This document shows, in pieces, positions 1 to 11,860 of a DNA stretch of 11,860 bases. The DNA is from Isohypsibius dastychi (taxonomy: Eukaryota > Tardigrada > Eutardigrada > Parachela > Isohypsibiidae): assembly GCA_034696485.1 (NCBI GenBank), contig JAQIWT010001221.1, positions 1 through 11,860 of the forward strand. Reading direction: 5' to 3'. The notes beneath the pieces are model-generated. The model ran no database searches, had not been told where the DNA came from, and was given only the letters and a program-made list of their open reading frames with translations. Every line of letters begins with the position of its first letter. Positions within the stretch are counted from its first letter, which is position 1. The translations under genes were made by a program, and so were the position numbers.

Positions 1-2
1 CT

Positions 3-98
3 ACCGATGATAACTTTGAAGCCCTGCTGTTTTGTAATCTGAATAAGGATATATTGGTTTCAAGACGCAACAAGCGAAAATTATCTGAAGTCGAATAA
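3..98 (+). CDS. C-terminal tail of a hAT-type transposase (partial, runs in from the left)
   Basis: The frame is open from the window edge and ends at TAA (96-98), giving 31 residues that start TDDNFEALLFCNLNKDIL and end in a basic tail. The pattern of an acidic-Asn-Phe stretch followed by LLF and an N-x-N run resembles the end of the hAT C-terminal dimerisation domain, where a helix with a sequence like ENxExLLFLxxN is common. No catalytic residues are visible, so whether the element is intact or dead cannot be judged. It could instead be the chance end of an unrelated protein. The AACGGG cluster just downstream supports the transposon reading. Confidence 0.4.
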   Translation, partial: TDDNFEALLFCNLNKDILVSRRNKRKLSEVE

Positions 99-116
99 AA
101 ACTGAATTAAAAAAAA

Positions 117-235
117 TAACGGTAATAACGGGCCCGTTAACGGGGAAAAAAATTGTTAAACGGTAACGGGCGGAAAACGGGAGCGGTTTAAAAAAACGGG
201 CAATAACGGGCGGGAGAGCAAAAAAAATAACGGGG
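117..235. repeat. Cluster of (A/T)AACGGG motifs with a 14-bp palindrome
   Basis: About nine copies of (A/T)AACGG(G) fall within 120 bp, for example at 117-122, 126-132, 138-145, 157-163, 164-170, 174-181, 194-200, 204-210 and 228-235, separated by A-rich spacers. Positions 126-139 (taacgggcccgtta) are a perfect 14-bp palindrome made of two copies head to head. All other copies point the same way. The arrangement is like subterminal transposase-binding repeats. Confidence 0.7.
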
Positions 236-557
236 TAAGTCTGCTTTCATCCTTTTGTCATACTTTCATACTTTTTTGACCCCGGCTGTACGTCCACTCG
301 AGGACAAACACTAGGAGGGGGGGGGGACAAAAATTTGAAGCAGTGCAAACGAATGAAATCAGACAAACATTCAAAACACCGACTTCTGCAGCATATCGCT
401 CTTAACCGGAAGTAACCCCCGTGCTGGATGAAGGGGTCAATCCAAGAACTAAACATGCCATAGGCCAGGGGGTTCGCGCAAAACGGATATTATGTGGATC
501 CAGTACTAAGCCTCTTGTCTCCCATTGGTCGGTGGCTCGCCAGCCTCTTTTGGGTTG

Positions 558-646
558 CTCTGGCCTAACACATCTGGTTCAGCTCTGGCCTAACACCTCT
601 GGTTCAGCACTGGCCTGACTCCTCTGGTTAGCACTGGCTTTGTACC
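558..646. repeat. 25-bp tandem repeat, about 3.5 copies
   Basis: Units start at 558, 583, 608 and 632 (partial). The first two, 25 bp each, differ at one base; the third is 24 bp and more diverged. The core is CTGGCCTAACAC, then a variable base, then TCTGGTTCAG. Confidence 0.85.
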
Positions 647-683
647 TTTTTTCCCGGTACCAAAAATTGGACGTGATGAATAT

Positions 684-760
684 TACTGGCCTATCCACAG
701 TCCTGGCTTACGAAATGGCGTAAACGTCCCATAAGCCAGGAAAACCACGTTAGGCCAGTA
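684..760. repeat. Imperfect inverted repeat sharing the GGCCTAA motif
   Basis: The outer arms are exact: tactggccta (684-693) pairs with taggccagta (751-760). The inner arms are also exact: cctggctta (702-710) pairs with taagccagg (732-740). The intervening arm sequence and the loop (711-731) are unmatched. The outer arm shares CTGGCCTA with the neighbouring tandem units, so the two repeats are probably related; a decayed miniature element is possible. Confidence 0.7.
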
Positions 761-1072
761 CGATATCCAGCTCGGGACCTAACTTCTGACAAACTTACCC
801 TCAGAATAACACCAGATAAGTTCGAGTCGAGAGAAGTCTCATCTCTAGAATCTTTCCATCCAATCAAATTACCAACTACCCAGAAATGTTGAATCAACGC
901 AATCTAACTTCAGGAATGTCGAATCACTCGGTTGCATGATGAGAAACAAAAACAGAAAAGCCTAATTAAAGAATAAAACATCAGCGTAGCAAACACGCAG
1001 AGCTTCCACCAAAAAACGTCAAAGTAAGAAAACTAAGAAAGCAAAATAAGTTAAGTGAATCGAAATAAGAAA

Positions 1073-5873
<4,801 letters not shown>

Positions 5874-6473
5874 GATACCCCCCTTCTCTGCCACTGCCAG
5901 TCACAGTATCGTAACAAGTTTTCCAGCTTTTCAGAAGAACATCGGTACGAAATCAGCAGCGAACAAAGATGACATCAGATCAGATGACTCCTCCTGAAGA
6001 GAGACCAAGGAAGACGACCTTGAGCTAATTTCCCACTTTCTCGTGCGCAATCCAAACATCCGGTCACGCAGACTCCGATCCGAGAATACTTTCGTGGAAA
6101 TGGTCTTGATAACCGCCGTTTTCGTGGTCAAAGGGGATCGTGGAATACGAGTGAACAAGCAGGAGGAGGAAACGAGGAAGACAACTTTTTTCGACGTTTT
6201 GATGATCTCAACTTTGAAGTGGTTTGTGGGTACAGTACTGGGGGTGTGGAGGGGGGGGGGGGATTCGGTACTCTGGCAGATTTGTTGTCGTTTTCCCTGG
6301 CATTTTCTTTCTCTTACTTTATTTAAATTCCGTTTTATTCTCTGGATTGAATTCCACCGTCATAGCATTTTGTAAACGAATCTGATATGATTGATCTACT
6401 TGGAAATCCATCGATTTCATGCTTCGCCTAAAGTGCCGCCGAGTTATTTGCTACAAAGTTTGTCGCGTTTGAA
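5874..6473. promoter_or_regulatory. Head-to-head spacer, probable shared promoter of the AAK1-type gene and CDK10
   Basis: Exactly 600 bp separate the two divergent start codons, so both promoters and both 5' UTRs must lie here. A G-rich block (G5 at 6240-6244 and G12 at 6251-6262) stands out from an otherwise T-rich stretch (6263-6360). There are no clear TATA boxes in the expected places. Overlapping frames of 75 aa (minus, 5931-6158) and 110 aa (plus, 6043-6375) show no domain; the former could act as an upstream frame in the AAK1 leader. The promoter role is inferred from gene orientation. Confidence 0.6.
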
Positions 6474-8119
6474 ATGGAGGAGAAACTGAAACAAAGTGTC
6501 TCCAGGGAAGAGCCGTCCTTTTGCACGGAATCTGAACCCGCCATTCCAGCTTCGGACAGCTCTGTCAAACTTTTTACACCCTTCCTGAAAAACTGTGATA
6601 AAACTGAAATTCCTCCGAATTACATGGTGAGTTCTTTGGACATCGTCAATAGTTCGTTTTTATTTGGTTCAGTCTGTTATGCGGGAAACTCAGGTTCCGC
6701 GTGATGTGAATCAAATGTCTGACCGTTTTTTGTCTGGTTTTTAGGTGGGAGCATGTCGTTGTGTTTCGGAGTTTGAGAAGTTGAATCGGATCGGGGAAGG
6801 TACTTATGGAGTGGTTTATCGTGCGAGGGATATGAAAAATAACAAGATTGTCGCGTTGAAGAAGATGCGGATGGAAAACGAGAAATCAGGTATTAAGAAA
6901 CTGCTTTGTCTATTTTGGAAATTAACATCGTTGTACAAACTAATCTACTAGAGACGATTTATCTAAGTTTTTTCTAACAGGCATCCCAGTCAGCGGTCTG
7001 CGTGAAATTATTTGCCTCTTCAAGCTTCGTCACAAAAACATAGTCGAACTCAGCGAGGTCGTCGTTGGACGGAAAAATCTTCGCGATATCTATCTAGTCA
7101 TGGAATATTGCGAGCAAGATCTGGCCACTTTACTCGACAACTTTGGTGAACTCACATCACCCACTTCCGCCGGGACTCCTCCCTTATTTACGGAAGCCCA
7201 GATTAAATGCATCATCCTGCAAACATTGGAAGGGATCGAGTTTATGCATTCCCGCTATATTATTCATCGTGATCTCAAAGTATCCAACTTGTTGCTGACC
7301 GATAAGGGATTGTTGAAGATTGCTGACTTTGGACTAGCTAGACCACTTGGAGAAACACCCGAAAGCGAGGATGGAGACGATGCATTCCGCGGCGCTGATA
7401 TGACTCCTGGTGTAGTTACATTATGGTAAGCGATCGAATTTCGATTTCTAACCCTAATTGTCAGCACTTACGGCAATAAAATTTGCGTTGATTTTTCTTT
7501 TTTTGAAGTGACCTTTGTCTGTCTTTGAGTGTTGGATTTTTTCAGGTATCGTGCTCCGGAAGTCCTTCTGGAAAGCGCTCATCAGACCAGTGCAGTGGAC
7601 ATGTGGTCTCTCGGTTGCGTTCTCGGCGAACTACTTCTGCACAAACCATTACTTCCCGGCAAAAGTGAAATTCATCAGTTGAGTCTGATAGTTGAGCTCC
7701 TTGGAACACCAAATGAGTCCATCTGGCCTGGATTCGCTAAACTACCTCGAGTTAAAGATTTCACTATCGGACGACATCAACCTTATAATAATCTGAAGAA
7801 CAGCTTTCAATGGCTGGGAGAGGGTGGGATGCACTTGCTCAATTTGCTCTTCACATACGATCCAAAAAAGCGCATTTCCGCAGAGGATGCCATTCAGAGT
7901 TCTTATTTTAAAGAACATCCACTGCGTAAGTTGATTTTTCCGGTATATGCGTTTAAATGGCGTTAATGTATTTTCTCTTCAGCTTGTGTTCCCGATCTCA
8001 TGCCGACATTTCCTCAGTTGAGGAATCTGCAGTCAAAACGAAAGTCGAGGAAAGACTCGCCGCCGAATCAGGAAGATTCTTCGTTTGTTAAAAAGTTTTC
8101 CAAAATTGTACAGGGTTAA
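6474..8119 (+). CDS. CDK10: Cyclin-dependent kinase 10 (5 exons, 419 aa)
   Basis: Coding join: 6474-6626, 6745-6889, 6981-7425, 7546-7925, 7983-8119. All junctions are GT-AG and the phases agree. Family marks: [20 protein letters not shown] (54-73; human CDK10 has [21 protein letters not shown]), catalytic Lys90, helix PVSGLRE (102-108, the PISSLRE element that gave the family its old name), [20 protein letters not shown] (Asp197), ADFGLAR (Asp215), T-loop Thr241 in [41 protein letters not shown] and [11 protein letters not shown]10 binds cyclin M and phosphorylates ETS2; the tail after MPTFP is basic, as in human. Unusual points are a longer loop before alpha-E (154-168) and an acidic insertion of about 11 residues in the activation segment (221-239). 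The protein is about 60 residues longer than human, partly through a longer N-terminus. Confidence 0.96.
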
Positions 8120-8850
8120 ATTGACCTTTTTAAAAATGATTGATGACTGCCTGCTGGAAATTTTGGATGGTGTGAGATGGTGGATGAATGAAAATATTCA
8201 GCGTTAGTTGCAACGATATCATATCATGTAGAAACCAAAAAAACAATTGGTCAAGAATTGAAAATTTCTGACCTTTTTTAGCTGGCCTGAACAGCAAGGT
8301 TTCCAAAAAAAGTTAAACTTCTGTATTTGAAATGGCTTTTCAGTTTCCAGCTCTGACACCCACGACCTAAACCTACCTGCCGTAAACCCTCAATGACAAA
8401 TTCAATGCGGTTGATTTTAAATCAGCCAATCAATCAAATTTTAACGTGCTAAACATGTTTGTTGGGGGGTTACTCCCTGTACGCCCGGATTTTTGATCCA
8501 GTCTTTATGCCCGTTGTGAACTGTCCTGCCACTCCTCTTGACCCAGGTGCTTATTTGCTACCACTCAGTCTAACCCAATTTTCTCTGTCCATCTCGAGTC
8601 TGCTTTCATTCAGATTTTTAAAACGAGACACAGTGTGCTGGAAAATTGAACTTCGAGATCTTCTTTTCTTCCTCAAGTATTCACTCACCATTCACTTATT
8701 CTTATTCGTCTATTCTGGCTCAGATTGGAAACTTGCGTTGGAACTGTTTTCGTTCAGGTACTGCTCGACAGATTCAGTTTCTTGAAGCTGGCACCATTTA
8801 CATTTGAACTTCGAACATTTTCGAATTGTCTTCTCAGCAGTTCGCTCAAG
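8120..8850 (+). other. CDK10 3' region and leader of the BTB gene, with a likely 5'-UTR intron
   Basis: Nothing between 8120 and about 8700 looks coding; I found no AATAAA here for CDK10. A pyrimidine-rich run (about 8660-8720) ends in ctggctcag (8715-8723) and could be a splice acceptor. Further on, ttcag|gtactg (donor, intron from 8758) and ttctcagcag (acceptor, intron to 8840) define a plausible 83-bp leader intron ending ten bases before the ATG at 8851. An ATG at 8725 is in frame with 8851 if that intron is kept, adding 42 hydrophobic-rich residues; I regard the 8851 start as more likely. Confidence 0.45.
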
Positions 8851-11800
8851 ATGGCCTCCACGTCCAGCGCCAGGAATGCTCCTGCCACATCACCAGAGAC
8901 TGCCTCAGGATCAATGATTTGCTACCTGTATACTCTGGAAGAGAGCCCGTCCTTCGATAAAGTCGCCTTCCTTCCCAAGGCGGAGGTCGAACTTGACTTT
9001 GTGAATTCTAGCGAGGGAAGTGTTCGTTTGGGAGATGAACGGATCCCAGTAGCTGTGCTGTTTGATGATCCAGGTAATTGTGTGCAAAATTTGATATTTT
9101 GTTGCTTGCGCTGCCATTTTTTTTTCTGAAACCCGTCTTCAAGTCGAAAAGTTTTGACGAACGATTCTTTCGCAGAGTTGACTCCGAAACAGCTGATGAT
9201 CATCCTGAATGCTGAGAAACTTGATTCTGTCGAACGGAGACTCCTTGTCCAAATGGGAAGAATACGATCGGCCAAACTTCTTCAAGAAAATGTAAGGACC
9301 GGAAGTTAGTCATTCTAGCACACTTTCTTCGAGTTCTAGCTATGTGTTTCATATCTGCCTCATACTTTTAATAATATGCAGTTTTTCAAATCGTACGAAA
9401 AGCAAGAAGATTTTAAGAAGACTTTAAGAAGATTTTGAAATATTTTTTCATGGAATCTATAAAAAGAATTATGGTCTTGTTTTTTTGTATGAAACCCGTG
9501 TTTAATCCCTTTGTCAGTTCAAAAAATTGGTTTCACACAATTACCTGGAACCTTATCAAGTTGCTCAAAATAAGTTGTAACTTGTAACCTTCTGCAGGCT
9601 ATGGATAATTGTCGGACTACCGAAGCGAAGGAGGAGTACCGGAATCTTCAGAATGCATTTACGGAGGACGAAGAGTAAGTCTTTCAAGCTCCTCATGAAT
9701 GCAATAATGATGATCATCTATTTATGCTTTCCACTTGGTTTTAGGATAGTGAAATCTTCGCATTCGCTTTCTGAACCTGTCGGGCAAGAAGTCAGCGATT
9801 CAATCGAAAGCTGCTCGGATCAACTAGGACGACTTGACCCGCTGACGGAATCGGCTGTTAACCAAGCAGATGTAGACTGGGACAGTCCATTTCAATACGC
9901 TAAGTTGTCCATGACTCGTGCGGATCGGATGCTATACGAAAGTTGCCCTGATACCCTCCGAACACGTCTGGCCGATTTTCAACAATCTGGCTCACTTTGT
10001 GATCTGGAGATCCGCGGCGGCGGAAGCACCTCTGGTATCTCATGTCACGCTTTGGTTCTTTGTGCACTGAGTCCAGTCATCAAAACTCGGATCTGCTCGA
10101 AGCTTCAACATGGTTCCTTACTCAATTTCGACAATATACCGCACGAGACTCTGATTCAGTAAGTTACACCATCCTTTCTTTGTGATATGGATACAGAAGT
10201 CGGAGACTCATTTTTATAGGCTGGTTACCCATGCGTATTCAGGTAGCATCGCGCTGGATGGAGCCAACGTTCTATCAATTTACTCTGCGGCAGATTTTTT
10301 GGATATTGATGTGCTGACCACTGCTGCCTCGACGTTTTTGTCAGAAAGTACGGAGAAATTCGATGGAGTGAGCTGCTACAAAGTATATCGTTTTCTGGAA
10401 CAACATGACAGGCTGCAGCCGTTGATCCCAATGTACAAACGACGAGTATTGGAGCAGATTGCCGAAGTGTTCCGCTCTATTGAATGTTTGATTGATATTT
10501 CTCTCCAACTCGCAAGTGTTTGATTTTCCCTTTTTATCAACAAGTATGGTAGCTACATCATCGTACTTAAAGGTCATTGACATTCTCGAGAGCGACTTGG
10601 TGGATTTCGGCGCCGAAACGGAAGTTATACGAGCGCTTAATCGATGGGTTTCTGTGGACTCTTCTCGTAAAGGCTATCTGCCTGAGCTTGCGTCGCGAAT
10701 TCGATGGCACGATATCGAGCAGGGTTCGTCAAGTGAATGTGTAGCAGTCTTCAAAAGTCAGCTCAACCCAACTGTAGGGATCAGTTGTGGTCAGCCGAAA
10801 ATTGGTGCAAGAAATGGAGGTGAGAGACTTCTTCCCGCCCGGTTGTGAGATTGAAATGACACCCCTTTCCAGGAATTACCGGTGGCTATCTGATCTCTCG
10901 TGGTAAAGAAGAGTTTCCGCTGTTTTTGGATATCCAATCACGAAATCTGAAAGTCTTGCCTCAGTATCCGGAGTTGGCCTTAGAGAACTGGCAGGAATAC
11001 CGCCATTTGAATATCGCTGGAAGTGATGATGGCTCCCTTTACATCGTTTGTAAAAGCGATTACATCGAATACCTGGTAGGAAGTCTTCACCTGTTTCGAT
11101 TAAACGCTGTGGAACAGTGCTGGGATCACTTGCCGAAAGTTCAGATAAGAGACCCTACTCCACAAATAAAGCCCATGGAGTGTGAGTAGATTGGATTATA
11201 TAGAACTACGTTGTTTTGTATTTCTCTTTTACTTTCTTCAAATTCCCTGCTACTTCATTACTAATTCCACCGATCTTCTAGTTCATGTGGACCATTTCTG
11301 TGTTCTTGCTGGGAAGTTGTGTCTTACCTTGAGTTCTACCTTGAGTTCAATCCGCTCTGAGTTCTACATCGAATGTTTCGACTTGGCAACCTCCAAATTG
11401 GAATTTCGCGCGGCGATAGACTGGTTACGCTACATTGGTGTCAGCGCTGGACTGAGTTCGATGTTTATTCTTCATAAATTTGGAAAGGTCATTCGATTCG
11501 ATGCCAGGAGTTGCATACTCAGTGATGTGCATATTGACATTCCATCTGATCAGCTTCGGAAATGCGATCGCTTTATAGTTGATGCTGTTGGTCAAGCTCT
11601 CCTGTACAGTGATGGTATGTGATCCACTCGCTTTCATAACGTTCAATTCAATTTTTTTCGACGTGATTTTGCTGAATTTATCGCCATTCCAGCTGTTTCA
11701 AGTAGCATGGCATAGAAATATTCAGATTGCTCTTTCCGAATAGACGTTGTTTTATCTGACAACCAACTTTATGTCTGCAGATGAAAAGACGCAGTTCCTA

Positions 11801-11860
11801 GTTTGCCTGCAATCAGGACGAGTGATTCATTCACGAACCAGAAGCTTTAGTTCGTATCCG
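8851..11860 (+). CDS. BTB-BACK-Kelch-like protein with a novel N-terminal extension (3' end outside window)
   Basis: Coding join: 8851-9073, 9176-9291, 9598-9674, 9745-10158, 10220-10511, 10573-10819, 10873-11181, 11282-11614, 11781-11860 and beyond; phases agree for 697 residues. Residues 1-210 match nothing I know; they include ELTPKQLMIILNAEKL and RRLLVQMGRIRSAKLLQEN, likely helices. A BTB domain covers about 215-320 (SGSLCDLEI, CHALVLCALSPVI, HAYSGSIAL, SAADFLDID). BACK covers about 325-425 (YRFLEQHDRLQPL, CLIDISLQL, VIDILESDLVDF, EVIRALNRWV). Kelch-like blades start at ITGGYL and are degenerate; only the first keeps a double glycine. Such proteins usually recruit substrates to Cullin-3. 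The ATG at 8851 has caagATGG context. The intron at 10512-10572 appears to use a GC donor; the alternative is AGT|gtttga (intron 10518-10572), also in frame. The last exon assignment rests only on its acceptor and phase. Confidence 0.85.
9292..9597 (+). other. Intron 2 of the BTB-Kelch gene
   Basis: The intron is 306 bp, with donor AAT|gtaagg and acceptor accttctgcag. It is AT-rich and contains the 11-bp tandem repeat. I see no coding frame or RNA gene in it. Confidence 0.75.
9404..9436 (+). repeat. 11-bp tandem repeat, three copies, intronic
   Basis: The units aagaagatttt (9404-9414), aagaagacttt (9415-9425) and aagaagatttt (9426-9436) differ by one base. Confidence 0.9.
10512..10572 (+). 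other. Probable GC-AG intron in the BACK-domain coding region
   Basis: The direct reading frame hits TGA at 10521-10523, so an intron is required. Splicing at CTC|gcaagt (a perfect GC-donor hexamer downstream of the cut) to cttaaag|GTC gives ISLQLVIDILESDLVDF, which fits the BACK consensus without a gap. The GT alternative at 10518 inserts two residues (ALA-SER) at this point. The 61-bp length equals that of the preceding intron. The base before the cut is C rather than the usual G, and the acceptor has only a weak pyrimidine tract. Confidence 0.55.

Larger units (their letters stand above)
1..243 (+). mobile_element. Right-hand end of a hAT-family DNA transposon (partial)
   Basis: Three things in order suggest the 3' end of a hAT element. 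First is a short frame resembling the transposase C-terminal tail (3-98). Next is a dense cluster of (A/T)AACGGG motifs (117-235), which recalls the subterminal transposase-binding motifs of hAT elements; maize Ac uses AAACGG. Last, read inward from position 243 on the minus strand, is a plausible terminal inverted repeat beginning CAGACTTACCCCGTTA; hAT termini typically begin with CAG. If that end is right, the 8-bp target duplication would be ctttcatc (244-251). The left end, most of the transposase and the partner duplication lie outside the window, so the assignment is inferred. Confidence 0.45.
244..1072. other. Intergenic region between the transposon end and the AAK1-type gene
   Basis: No convincing coding frame is present. 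The stretch contains a run of ten G (317-326), the GGCCTAA repeat block (listed separately) and an A-rich stretch from about 940 to 1072 that must hold the 3' UTR of the minus-strand kinase gene. I found no canonical AATAAA on the minus strand between 900 and 1072, so the polyadenylation site is not located. Short open frames here have no recognisable domain and biased, repeat-derived composition. Confidence 0.6.

Noticed and set aside
247-618. Short open frames on both strands in the left intergenic region
   Set aside because: They run through the poly-G tract and the 25-bp tandem repeat, have skewed composition and no domain-like pattern.
244-1072. CRISPR array suggested by the regular repeats
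   Set aside because: The genome is eukaryotic, the units are directly adjacent without unique spacers, and there are only about three copies.
5931-6158. 75-codon minus-strand frame upstream of the AAK1 start as an extra N-terminal exon
   Set aside because: No clean donor and acceptor link it to exon 1, and an in-frame TGA precedes the ATG at 5873. It could at most be an upstream frame in the leader.
8459-8785. 108-codon plus-strand frame between CDK10 and the BTB gene
   Set aside because: It is rich in Phe, Leu and Ser from pyrimidine tracts, overlaps a probable leader intron and shows no family features.
8911-9275. Minus-strand frames opposite exons 1 and 2 of the BTB gene
   Set aside because: They span an intron and two exons of the better-supported plus-strand gene and lack domain features.
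11182-11281. Continuous coding from 11182 into exon 8
   Set aside because: The upstream part reads as a hydrophobic translation of a pyrimidine-rich intron; GAGT|gtgagt to ttctag|TT restores the frame from exon 7 and keeps the phase.

Overview
This is eukaryotic, almost certainly invertebrate animal, nuclear DNA. Every gene is split by short spliceosomal introns (53 to about 620 bp, most 55-300 bp), the intergenic gaps are small, and all three multi-exon genes belong to animal families. The species cannot be named from the sequence; a compact-genome arthropod, tardigrade or similar ecdysozoan would fit.

Layout. Positions 1-243 look like the right-hand end of a hAT-family DNA transposon: a transposase C-terminal tail, then clustered (A/T)AACGGG motifs, then a predicted CAG terminus. 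Positions 244-1072 are intergenic, with a 25-bp tandem repeat and an imperfect inverted repeat built on a GGCCTAA motif. Positions 1073-5873 on the minus strand hold an 11-exon gene for a NAK-family endocytic kinase of the AAK1/BMP2K type (912 aa model, every exon phase consistent). Its largest intron carries a small open frame on the opposite strand (3431-3607). Positions 5874-6473 are a 600-bp head-to-head spacer, presumably a shared promoter. Positions 6474-8119 on the plus strand hold a 5-exon CDK10 orthologue (419 aa). Positions 8120-8850 are the CDK10 3' region and the leader of the next gene. From 8851 to the right edge, plus strand, runs a 9-exon (so far) BTB-BACK-Kelch-like gene with an unrecognised N-terminal extension of about 210 residues; it leaves the window unfinished at 697 aa.

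The genes do not form a pathway. AAK1-type kinases act on the AP-2 adaptor in clathrin-mediated endocytosis, CDK10 is a cyclin-M-dependent kinase, and BTB-BACK-Kelch proteins are usually Cullin-3 substrate adaptors. What links them is position: the two kinase genes are divergent and probably share regulatory DNA. I see no wholly new system. The points most worth a second look are the antisense small frame, a likely GC-AG intron, the unusual CDK10 loop insertions, the novel N-terminus of the BTB protein and the hAT end.
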